NCBI GenBank assembly: GCA_030512295.1
Contig: JAULSR010000002.1
Coordinates: 3,100,001 to 3,164,000 of the forward strand
DNA: 64,000 nt
Reading direction: 5' to 3'
Source of the DNA: Bombardia bombarda
Lineage: Eukaryota; Ascomycota; Sordariomycetes; Sordariales; Lasiosphaeriaceae
Each line of letters begins with the position of its first letter. The first letter of the stretch is position 1. Made by a program: the position numbers and the translations under genes. The notes under the pieces are model-generated. The model searched no databases. It saw nothing but the letters and a program-made list of their open reading frames with translations, and was not told the DNA's origin. This document shows, one piece after another, positions 47,505-57,823 of this stretch.

Positions 47505-49830
47505 CTAGTATCTCGGCCCATTGCCTCGCTCTACGTCTTGGTTCCATCCGTTGCCACCATTACTGCCATTCCCATAACCCCCGCGTGGAGCGCTCCTTTG
47601 ACTGCTGGCAGTCATCGGTCGGCTCGTGTAGTCGTAGTCTCTGCTGTCCTGCGTCTGACGATAAGGCTGCTGGCCTCCTTGCGGGGTCAGGTTTCTCATC
47701 GAGCCGTTGCTACCGGATGGCTGGTGTTGCGGCTGGAAAGGTGCATTCATTCTTGTCGAGTCGCTGCTGTCAGAGTGCTGATGTTGCCCCTCGTATTGGG
47801 CGATTATTGCCAGCGAACCGTTGCTGTCGGATTGCTGGTGTTGCGGCCGATACTGAGCATTTGATCTCACCGAGCCATTACTGCTGAACTGCGGCGGTTG
47901 CTGCTGTTGTGCGTATGAGCCATTCATTCTGGCGTCAGGCTGCCATTGCTGTTGTTGCTGCTGCTGTTGCGGTGGAAACGGAGCCGTCATATTCCTCTGA
48001 GGGTATTGTTGAGGTCCTCGGGGAGGCATTGGGTTCGTGGCGCTACGCATGGGGTACCCATTGGGTCCTCTCTGAGGGAGCACAGAACCCGGACCCGTTG
48101 TGGTGCTGCGTATCGGATATCCGTCGGGCCCTGTTCCTTGAGGAGACAAGGGACCATTGCGATACGAATTAGCTGATGGCGCAGGGCTGCCTCTGCCATT
48201 CGAAAAGTCATCATACGGTGGCCTGCCCCCTCCCGGATATGGCCTAGCATTGGGCTGAGACGATCCAGAACCCCTGTAACCATCAGGTCCATAGGTTGGC
48301 GATCGAACAGGCGTAGGCAACGGTGGCATGCTGTCGTTGGAGTAAGTTGCAGGGCTATCAAAGTACCCGTCACCAAGTCCAGAGCCGTTCGAGGCCATCC
48401 TCTGGAGTCGTGGACCTTGCGCAAAACTTCTGTTAGACGCCGCCGTTCCGGTTCTCGCAGGGGGGTAGACATTGTAGTCGATCGGTGATAATGTAGGAGC
48501 AGGAGACGCAGAGCGATCCATTCCAGGCTCGGCAGCCGAACCCAAAAGTGACGTTTTGCTTGAGTAAGAAGGTGCTGCCGAGGAAGTCGTCGTTGTACGG
48601 CTTGCCTGTGGTCGCTTCTGATCGAGAGTGTTCAACTCAAAGCTGCCTGGGCTGGGGGGCCGTGACGTGTAAGCTGGAAGTGTTGTCGTCGTGTCATTCC
48701 TGTTGAGCATCGGCATCTCTGGAAGCTTGTCCATGTCCATGTTAAGGTTGGGCAATGTCGCCTGCATCGTCAAGGGCCTGTCTCCGCCGTTCTTCTTCGC
48801 AGCCTTGAATTCTGCCTTTTTCCGTTTTCTCTCATCCTCAGCCATTGCCTTATTAATCTTGACGGAAACAATCTTCTTCAGTCGCTTGTTGACCTTTCTC
48901 TCGCAGAATCCTGTTAAGCCTCCATCCTCGCGAGGGATTTTCGCCCAGAGAAAAAAAACAAAGAACAAGGCGGCGAGTAGCAATGAGAGGAACGAAAAAA
49001 CCCAAATGACGAGAGTGAACAACATGCCGGAAAGAATGAGCGTCTGTCGGACGTCCTTAGTTGCAAGATCCCCGATATGGTCGAAGAAGCTCAGAACCAC
49101 GTTATCAGAATCAACCACTCCACTATTCGATGCATCCTTATAGACCGAATAGAGCGTGAGCGCATTGATAACCTGTCGTGGTCCAGAGCAGACAAGGACT
49201 CGGATCCAGGCTGTAATTCGAGTTAGCGGCTGACTAGATAGAAATTAAGAATGCCACGGTTGCGCTGGTGTTGGCTTACATTGGAAGCTGAAATAGGTAA
49301 AAAGGGCCACGTATTCGGAGCCCCTTTTACTCTTGGTCAACTCCGCGAATACCAGAAATCGTCTCCAACCCCGACCTCGTCCCATTCTTATACTTTCCAG
49401 CCGAGCTGCCAAGCTGTCCAAGAAGCATTCCGCAACGCTCCCTCTGTTCATGACCTTGCGCGCACGAATGTGCTCGAATCCGAGGTTGATGAAGGAAAGG
49501 ATGATGCAGACAGAAAAGATCCATTTCGAGATGTCGAATGAGATCAACTGTGTCAATTCAATAGTACCTGACCATCTGTTGAATGCTAAAAGTTGAACAG
49601 CAGTAAACGTATCGACAGCGTAGACGGCGAGCGATATGAACAGGGAAATCCAGAGGGAAGCGTATGCGAATGGGGTGAAACAAGAGGTGGATTTGAAGTC
49701 GTTGAGGGTCTGAATGGCAGGATTAGTATACCATCGCAACATCCCAAAACCCAATAGCACTCACGATGAAATCCCATTTCATTTCCGGCTGGACCTCAAC
49801 ATCCTTTCGGCGATGGCTCATGAAACCCAT
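47505..49830 (-). CDS. kch1: KCH-family fungal potassium channel/transporter (Kch1/Prm6-like)
   Basis: Three exons: 49830-49765, 49709-49280, 49210-47505; 733 residues. The short N-terminus (MGFMSHRRKDVEVQPEMKWDFI) is characteristic. Membrane segments appear at FAYASLWISLFISLAVYAV, WIFSVCIILSFINLGF and LILSGMLFTLVIWVFSF with the adjacent LLAALFFVFFLW. Between them lies FSFQSWIRVLVCSGPRQVINALTLYS. The cytosolic tail (about 450 residues) is rich in Pro, Ser, Asn and Gln with a poly-Gln stretch, more variable than the membrane core. In yeast Kch1/Kch2 mediate K+ influx in response to low turgor, pheromone or ER stress and activate calcium uptake. The same plasma-membrane role is inferred. Splices restore the frame in all three exons. 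Confidence 0.88.
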
Positions 49831-50805
49831 GATGTCGTCCAGGCAAAAATTAAGGGGTATGTATATAGAAGCAAGTAGTTCTCGACACAGTCAAGAAAAA
49901 TAGTGAAAATAAATCAGTGAACACAGATCACTCTGTCGACGTCGTTATGGTATCTCGGAATGAGCGTGTATTGTGCGCTCTCGGCCCGCCGTGCGCACAA
50001 GTCGATCCTCGCCTGCGATGGTGTCGACTGTGCCTTCGTCGAGGAAGGAGCAAGTTACCCGGGTCGGCGGCAACGGTAATGTAAAGGGAGAATACCAGTT
50101 GAAAGGGAAAATGAAAATGAGGGAGACGATTGTAAGTGGGTCGTGATGCCCAGTAGACCGCCGGGTGAGACGGCGACGTCGCTACGTCGTGCTAGTATTG
50201 CATTGTCGGAACCGTCAAGGGTGCTGATCGACACGGTGACGAGGAGGTAGGGAACAAGAAGGAAGCGCCTTGTTCCAGTCTGTCTTGAGTAATTCGCCGA
50301 CGACTCGCGACAATGGCAAACTCGACTGCAGTTCTTTGACGAATACAAAGAGCACGCAACGATGGAACGAACAGGCGCGGTCCTTGCAGCGTGTTGCGTA
50401 CGTAAAGGGTTGAGGATAAAGGAAGGTGGACCGACGTCCCCGTGTTTGATCGGCTGGGCGATGATGGGCTCCCTGGCGTATCAAGAATTCCAAGCGAGAA
50501 GGCGGCAATACCTTACGAATGAGTGACAATGTTTGATTGGGTTTATTGTTCGTGCTATTGTGGGGGGACAATAGTCGCTGGGTTAATTGAATGAAGGGAG
50601 GGTATTGACCGTAGTATGCTGCAGGAATGAATGAATGACTAGACGCAATCGATTAAGAGCGTCTCAAACGTGTAAACGCCCGCAGCGATGATCTGGTGAG
50701 GCCACTGTGAATTTGGCAATGCGAAGGGAGGAGAGGGGACGAGGTGACAGGAGAGACGCAAGGGGGTCTTGGGCGACGAGCGACAAGGAGATGCAAGGAA
50801 GGAGC

Positions 50806-50847
50806 TAGCTTAGCGGTCCCGAATAGGGCCCGCAAACCGCTAAGCTA
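50806..50847. repeat. perfect 12-bp inverted repeat, 18-nt loop
   Basis: TAGCTTAGCGGT at 50806-50817 is the exact reverse complement of ACCGCTAAGCTA at 50836-50847. It could form a hairpin in RNA or DNA. It is not a tRNA arm and no flanking element is visible. Confidence 0.7.
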
Positions 50848-51616
50848 CGCGCGGGGATTGGCTGAGGCCAGGTGACTTGTGGGTCGTGCACGCATCTTCG
50901 TGTGGGGGAGACGACGTGACAGGCACCCGAACAGAATATTGATCGAATTTCAAAACTCAGATCGAGCTACAACAAACCAGATGACGCCAAAGACGTGATG
51001 TTTCCTAGATGCTGAGGAAGTGCTCGATCGTAGTTATGCCGGATCCCTCTCCATGGCATTTTTTCATCATAGGATACCATATTCTCTTCGACTTCGTGGT
51101 TCACATAGACCGTGACTTGTCGTGAGGTTGTTGACTTTTCTGTAGCGGCCCGAGGCGCTAATGCAGGTCCCAGGCCGCTCCTAAAATCCCTCCCGCGCTA
51201 CGGCTCAGCAAGTCCCTGCCACGACCACAGGGCCCGTCGACTTTGATTGGTTTAATATCGGCATTCGCGCCCCTGAAGAGATTGCGGGTCAGTGAAACAC
51301 CGCACCCCGACGAGTGGCTGGATAAACTAGACACCGAGAGGTTGAAACACGGAGCCCGATGAAGAACGCCATGGAGGGAAAGACTCGAGAATCCCAGGAT
51401 CAAAGTCAAACAGATGCAGGTCATCATCTTCCAGGTCCGTCGATGATGGGTATGCGTGCGCTGGACTGGAATACGTCTATTCGTAGACAACTCCATCCAC
51501 TGCTGCAGGTCGATTAACAAAAACCTTTAACCTTCTTGGCCCGCTCGCAAGCGCCCGCCCCCGAAGATCACCAAGCCAGAAAGTTGACCCAGCCGACCGG
51601 ATGGCCTAAAAGCCAA

Positions 51617-51638
51617 CTCAAGGCCACCTCAAGGCCAC
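51617..51638. repeat. tandem 11-bp duplication
   Basis: Two adjacent exact copies of CTCAAGGCCAC, followed directly by CTACCTAGG. It lies in intergenic sequence with no gene nearby. Confidence 0.7.
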
Positions 51639-52346
51639 CTACCTAGGAGCCAGGTAGCGTCTGGTGAGCCTATCGATAGTGATTGATAACGATATCTATG
51701 GAATCAGAAAACGCCCCCTACATAAACAGAAGCATTTCCTCTTGTTGTGTGTACACTGTGCTGCATGTACGAAAAAGCTTTGGATTTGAGCCGCACTCGC
51801 TTCTGTTCCGTTGCTGCCGTAACACATCGTGACACTTAATTATAGGTAGAAGGGCGGCTATATTGACCTTTACGGCTGCCGGGCATTTGGGATACCCGAA
51901 CATTGTCTTAGCTCTCAAGTAACAGATAATGGTAGACTTTACCACGCGCTTCTTTATGTCTGGTAGTGTACTTGAAGATGCAGATTCACATGGACGCTGG
52001 GAGTTTATCGACGACTGTTGGTTGTATTATTTTGAGCTGATCTGGGAACAATGGTAGTAGTTTCAAGTTGTTTCTCCTGCTGTTATTCGTCCACGATCTA
52101 TCTGGAATTTTCACCTGCTCAATCCACTGTCGGCCCCCACGAACTTTCTGATTGTTTCCCTCAAGCAAATCCGTCTTCAAATCGACTATTACGTATACTG
52201 TCTATTCTACCAGGGCCTTTCTAACCCGCTCTCGCAACTACCATCTCTTTACAGGAAACCATCTGCCCAAATACCTTAACCTAGAGAGCTTTACGACACA
52301 CGAACCATGGCTCTTAACACACCACATCACAACCACAACCACAAAC

Positions 52347-53147
52347 TCACTCCTCCACATCCCCCCCAAACAACTCAACCAACTTCCCCTTCAACGCCAC
52401 CCTCAACTCCATCTGCTCCGTCTCCGTCAGCCCCTTCGTACTCCCCCTCCTCCTCCGCCAGCTCGCCTTCGTCTCCACCAGACTCGCCTTCTCATCACTC
52501 TCCCCCTCCGGATCCTTAAACTCATACGTCCTGCACTCAGCATTATCCCATCCCGTGCCCTGCTTAGGATTCATCCCATCCCAGTCCTCCGTCAGGAAGT
52601 GCAAGAACCCGCCGTGCGTCACCACCACAATATGCACATCCCCCCCTTCCTTCGTACTCTCCTTCACCGCCGCAGCACCCACCTCTCTCAACCACCTCCT
52701 TGCCACCACCGCCCGCGCCTCCACCTTCCCCATCCTTGGCTGCCACGGGCTCTCATCGCTCGTCTTATCCGTCCAGTCCCACGCCGCCGCGCGCACGCGG
52801 CCCACATCGACCTTGTCCCCAAACTCCTCCACGAGCTTGTCCGGGTGCGAGCCCGTGTCGCACGGGTAGTTAGACACCTCCTGCAGCTCGGGCAGGAGGA
52901 CAACGGGCAGCCCGCCCCGGGCGACAACGGGCGCAAAGGAGAGCAGACAGGTGTTGATGGTGCGGCGCATGGGCGACGCCACGAGTTGGGTGACTTTCTC
53001 GTGCAGCGGGAAGCCGGCGCAGAGGGCGGCGCACTGCTGCTCGCCGAGCGGGGTCAGGTCCGGGTCTTGGATCTGGTGGTTGGCGGCAGAGAGGTTGTGG
53101 TAGCCCTGCGCGTGGCGGACGAGGTGGATGTAGGTGTGAGGTGGCAT
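52347..53147 (-). CDS. histidine phosphatase (phosphoglycerate mutase-like) family protein
   Basis: Intronless, 266 residues, starting at ATG 53147 (MPPHTYIHLVRHAQGYHNL). The catalytic LVRHAQG motif near the N-terminus gives the phospho-accepting His. The second arginine site is VASPMRRTINT, the acidic site LPELQEVSN and the second histidine VVVTHGGFLHFL. This is the full histidine-phosphatase set. The substrate cannot be predicted; yeast and fungal relatives (for example YOR283W-like proteins) are broad phosphatases. The C-terminal segment after FKDPEGESDEKAS is charged and Arg-rich. GC-rich third positions suggest strong selection on coding. The opposite strand carries long proline/arginine-rich frames that are shadows. 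Confidence 0.92.
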   Translation of the reverse strand: MPPHTYIHLVRHAQGYHNLSAANHQIQDPDLTPLGEQQCAALCAGFPLHEKVTQLVASPMRRTINTCLLSFAPVVARGGLPVVLLPELQEVSNYPCDTGSHPDKLVEEFGDKVDVGRVRAAAWDWTDKTSDESPWQPRMGKVEARAVVARRWLREVGAAAVKESTKEGGDVHIVVVTHGGFLHFLTEDWDGMNPKQGTGWDNAECRTYEFKDPEGESDEKASLVETKASWRRRRGSTKGLTETEQMELRVALKGKLVELFGGDVEE

Positions 53148-54106
53148 CTTTGCTTTTGTTCGTCTTTTTGGTTTGTTGGTTGGTTGATGCTCTGATCTTG
53201 TTCAATTGGGTGAAAAAGAAGGTAAGGTATGTAGGTGAATTATAGAGTGAGGTAGGCAGTGTGTGAGTCAACCTTTTTCTATTGTTGACGGTCCAATGTT
53301 AGGTAAGTTGCTAGTCAAAGGATAGTAAAGTACTAAACTGAATGGGTAGTATTTTGTCGAAAGACATATGAGTCAGTGGTAAACCGTAGTCTGCGTTGTA
53401 CGTCAGGTCCGGGTATCCGTTGCTGCTTAGAGTCACCGACCTAGCTACGGGGCCTACAACCCATGACCTTTCCCCCTCGCGGCGGCTAGGTACCTGGTCT
53501 CCACACTCTTCGTTTCCTTCGTCCATGGATACCCCACTCTGGACAACTTTGTGGAGTGAATGGCGGCGACTGGCCACTGACAGATGCGCCGAGCCCGGTC
53601 CCGGAGCCGCGGGTTGCGTCAACCCCTGCAGTCCGGGAGATAATGCTTCGGAAAATGCCCGGATAAGTGGCCCTTTTTTTGTGTTACCACCGGGTAGCTC
53701 ACTCGACATGATGCAGTTGTCTGTTACTCGTGGAAACAGCTTCTCATCTGCATAATCTCAAGATGCAGACTACTACCTAGCCATATACGATGCATAGTAA
53801 AGCCACTCATCACAACACAGCTTCAGTTCAAGCACCACACAGCCGAAGTCTGTGCAGAGGAGGAAAAAATGAATGCGTTTCTGCATTTACTTCTGCTTCT
53901 CCTGCTCCTATCTGCCCATGAACGCCACCCCCCACCAAAGCCCTCCTTCCCCTGAATCTCCAGCAGCTATCCCTTACTACCTAAATAAACTTACTACACT
54001 CTCTCCAACCATTGGAGAAAATACAACATAACCTCTTCCCCCCAGCAGAATGTAAACGCATGCCTCTGACCCTCAAAATTCAAATCATGCTGCCCAATCC
54101 CCTCCC
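53148..54106. other. intergenic, no gene seen
   Basis: Promoter of the histidine-phosphatase gene and 3' flank of vps27. GTAGGTGAATTATAGAGTGAGGTAGG lies near 53230. A minus-strand frame at 53311-53709 shows no motif. Confidence 0.5.
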
Positions 54107-56553
54107 TCAGAGGTCAATCAAACTCTCTTCCATAATCGGCTGCTTAGGAGCATGCTGCGGTGCAGCTGGGAACACCTCTTGAGCATACCCTGTATACGCC
54201 GCCGCAGTAGGCGGAGGAGGCTGCCACACAGGTGGCAGCTGCGTCTGCTGTGCCGCCGGATGTTGCCAGTACGGTTGCTGCTCTTGCTGCTGCTGGCCCT
54301 GCTGTTGGGCCGGCGCCTGATGAGACTGCTGTTGCTGCGCCGGCTGAGAAGGCTGAGCGGGCACCGAAGCTGGCGTTTGTGGTAGCGAGGGCTGATACGA
54401 GTGTATCGACTGAGATAGGTTTGGATAAGGCGACGGCGTAGCCTCAGGCCCAGGCCCCGAGGGCTGCTGCTGTAGCTGTTGCGCCTGTTGCTGGGGATTA
54501 AAGTAAAATGATGCATTTGGATCGGCCGGGGCTCCTGTACCATCTGTCGGGGCCTGAGGCGCTGAAGGGGGTTGGGACGGTGCCTGCTGAGCATGGCTTG
54601 CCTGGGGAGGCGCAGACTCGTTCGGGGGGTAACTCAGTTGTTGTGTGTATTGAGGTCCTTGGCCCCAGCTTTCTGTCCGCTGAGGCATCTGCTGTGGCGG
54701 ATACTGGCCATTAGGGTTCGCGACAAGAGAGGCTCGCCTGTCGTATGAAGGGTACTGAGATTGTGGCATGGGTTGACCATACGCGTGCTGTCCCATTGGA
54801 CGACCGTATTCCTGCTGTTGCTCGCCCGTGTAAAAGCTCTCTGCCGGCCCACCAGCGCTTGGAGCGTTGGATTGAATCGAAGGATACGGTGCTGAAGGCT
54901 GTCTCGGCGGAGGAAGATTATAACCACCTATGCTGTGTTGACTGTAGGCCTTTGATAGCCGCTCTTCAAGCATCCGGTCATAATACCGTACAACTGTCGA
55001 TAACTTTGCGTGCAAGTCAAGCAGTGTATCTGGAACACGCCTAGGTTAGAGTGGTCACTTCGAGTGGAGAATAGTAACCTACCATGCTTGCTCATTGTCT
55101 CGCCATACGTTCGCGCAAGTTTCGGCCGCAAGGTTCCAATGCTGTCATACAGTTCCTGGATTTGTGGCTCTCGCAGTATTGTGCCTGGCGGTTGCGTCTG
55201 AAGACGGTCCACCAATGTCGAGAAGAGGTTGATATTTTCAGCTTCCACGGGCGTAAGCTCATAGTCGTTCTTCGGGAGCGAAAAGGGGGCAGCCGAAGAA
55301 GAGCTTCCGACGTTGGAAGCCTGCTCCTTGAGCGCCGCAGCGTGCTGCTTCTTCTGTTCCTCCATATCCGCTAGCGATGCCGCAATCGCAGCTTTTAGAT
55401 CGTCATCGTCCTCCTCGAGAGCCTTCAATGCCGAGGGCGAATTTCCATTCATTTTCGGCTGACTAGGAGCCGGTCCGTTGTTGGCAGTTGGCGCAACGTA
55501 GCCTCGCGAGTAGCTCTTAACCTCCTCCAAACTCATGGCGAGTGCCTTCTTCAGGTCCTCGTCAAACCCGTCGTCAACCCGAGCGCTGCGCGGCTGCATA
55601 CTCGAGGAGATCTTGGGCTTGCTGTTGCTCGTCGGGAAAGAGGAATAGGTAGGAGATCGCTCCGGGCCGCCGCCACTACCACCCCTGGAAGACTTGTCCG
55701 TGAGCTTCGCATGGCACCCATCGTCGACGCGGACAGCCTGGAGAATCCCGAGGTGGGGCAGAGGGAGGGTTTTGCTCGAGCATTGCTGATCAAAGCAGTT
55801 TCCGCAATTGCGACAGTGATGTTTCCTGTTTGTGAAGGTGAAGGCGGTTCGGCATCTCATGCAGACATCGGAATCGATCCATTCGGGTGGCTAGGCAGAG
55901 TTAGCACAGGTAGCACGCAACGCATGGGCATGGAGGTGACAAACCGCGCTGCTATCAATCATGCTGCTAGAGACGCTGACCCGCGGAGGGAACTGAAGGC
56001 CTTCCCTCTGTAGCGTTCTATACACCTCCCCGATGTAAGACAGATCGTAGCGACCCTCGGTAGCCGTCGCCCAGGACTGAATCAGCTCGAGTATTTTGGC
56101 GCGCACGTCTGCGTTTATGGCAGCGGGTCCAACTGTTTTTAGGAGGGACACCAAACTCTCCATAAACTCTCGAGACGCCACCTCGGCCAGGAAATGGGAG
56201 CCCCCATTTTTGACACATGTATCGGTAAGCTGTTAAATGTTAGATTGGCACGCGCCGCGAGCAAAGGGGCAGGCAGGGCGTACGTTTAATGCGCTCAGCT
56301 GGGTATTCGGATTTCTGTTATTGATGCGCTTTTTGAGCGAGCGCATAGCTTCCTTGGGCTGCACCGTCTTGGATCTGATGACATCGGAAATTTCGAGATT
56401 GAGAGCAATGTCCTCGCTACAGAAGAGGGACAGGTTAGATGACAAGAAGAGAGAGTGAGAGGCAAGCGGTGATTCCTACAGGCTGCTGCTTGTGGCCTTC
56501 TCTATTTGCTCATCCAGGGCGCTGTTAGCCCCAGACGACCACCAGCCCATCAT
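54107..56553 (-). CDS. vps27: ESCRT-0 subunit Vps27 (Hrs homologue)
   Basis: Five exons: 56553-56480, 56416-56284, 56229-55945, 55890-55083, 55029-54107; 740 residues. A VHS domain (residues about 1-155: MMGWWSSGANSALDEQIEKA, LNLEISDVIRSKTVQPKEAM) precedes a FYVE finger with the PI3P-binding RKHHCR. Two ubiquitin-interacting motifs follow (DEDLKKALAMSLEEV and DDDLKAAIAASLADM), then the helical core that pairs with Hse1. The Pro/Gln-rich tail ends in the clathrin-box-like SLIDL. It recruits ubiquitinated cargo and ESCRT-I to endosomes. In the FYVE finger the fifth and seventh zinc-ligand positions are Asp (D198, D220) instead of Cys. It is head-to-head with a deubiquitinase gene 1.27 kb away. 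Confidence 0.95.
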
Positions 56554-57823
56554 CTTGAAGGTCGATGCGAGGATGCAGGAAATGGGCGGGGTGCACGGCT
56601 ATGACGATTGTGGATGGGGATCGTCGAGGGCGTCGCGAAGGTTGGAGATGCAGCTGAGGTATGAGCACTGCGGAGCGCTGGGAGGATGCAGCTCGCCGAC
56701 TGTCGGTAAGGAGCTGATTTGAATAGTGTCGGATGTATACAGCTTGCGCGGCAGCGAGGTGTTACGCGAGGATAGGTTGTGGTGGAAGTGGAGGAGGAGC
56801 TGTCGAGTTAAGCATCTGCCTGCCTGAGCCCGCCTAGGTGCCGTTGGTAACTTCCAGGTTGGTTACGTACGGAGCCTTGAGCCTTGTTGCTGGTCACTAG
56901 AGATCTAGAGCTCCTCGCCTCACCCCCAGGGGCCCTAGGACCTTCTAGCGTGCCAAGGTTTACGTACCCGGCTAACGTTGGAATGGCCCAGGATCGACCT
57001 GGTCAAAGCTGGTCTTCAGTCGTCTGGCAGCTGCGCCGGATCTTTGACAGTCGGCAAGTGGCAAATGGCGCGCGGCTGGTCTCAACTCGGAAGGTATATG
57101 TACCTATAGCTGCTAAGAGGTTCTTGTTCGCTGCGGTCTTACTACTCGACAGCAAGAGGTTTTAAATGTCGTAGGAATCCCAAAAGTTAATTGTTGTTTT
57201 TATATCGCTTCCACTATAGTCTACCTATGTCGGCATACTGTCAGCCTTCTTATAGGGTGAACTCTTTGTGCTTTTTGCACCTAGCTCGGCGCCTTTCAGG
57301 GGGCTTGATAGACAGGTACCTCGCTATCGGATGCTGTGACGTGGGGCTAGCGGCGGGTCATCGTTCTTGCACCTGGAACCGGGCATGGACACGATCTCCA
57401 GAAACGCCCTCCACCTCCCCCACATGTGAGCACCCTGCCCACTAAGTCTACCTGACCTCGATGGCCAACAAAGCTAGAGGCGTTTGGGGAACCTTCAACA
57501 GCCCGCTACCTGAGATAAACATGACCACCCTGTGAAGGCTCACCGATTTGCACCGGCCGATGACCAGTAACAGTAAATCGCTCTGCAGCTTCCATTGCCT
57601 TCCTCTCGCTAGGTCCCGTCTGCCGCTCATGGTGTCGTCGCATCCACTCGCTCCACAAGCTGTACGCTTCCCCCCGTCCTCGCGAGACGTCAGGTACTAA
57701 GCCAGCATCTCGGACATGATTTTGTATTGACGCACACACCTACCTTACCTACCAACCCATTACCGCTCGACTGCAGACCGCGACCCGCAGACCGCAAACA
57801 GACGAAAGCTTGGTCGGTTGCTC
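56554..57823. promoter_or_regulatory. divergent promoter region, vps27 and deubiquitinase
   Basis: Single shared upstream region of two endosomal-sorting genes. A short upstream reading frame (ATG ATT TTG TAT TGA) at 57716-57730 precedes the deubiquitinase ATG. CTACCTTACCTACC lies at about 57741-57755. No gene seen. Confidence 0.45.

Larger units (their letters stand above)
49831..52346. other. long intergenic region
   Basis: 2.5 kb upstream of kch1 with no supported gene. It includes a perfect 12-bp inverted repeat (50806-50847) and a tandem 11-bp duplication (51617-51638) beside CCTACCTAGG. The right end is the 3' flank of the histidine-phosphatase gene. Confidence 0.45.

Noticed and set aside
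52152..53195. 347-codon plus-strand frame
   Set aside because: Antisense shadow of the histidine-phosphatase gene, whose catalytic motifs are complete on the other strand.
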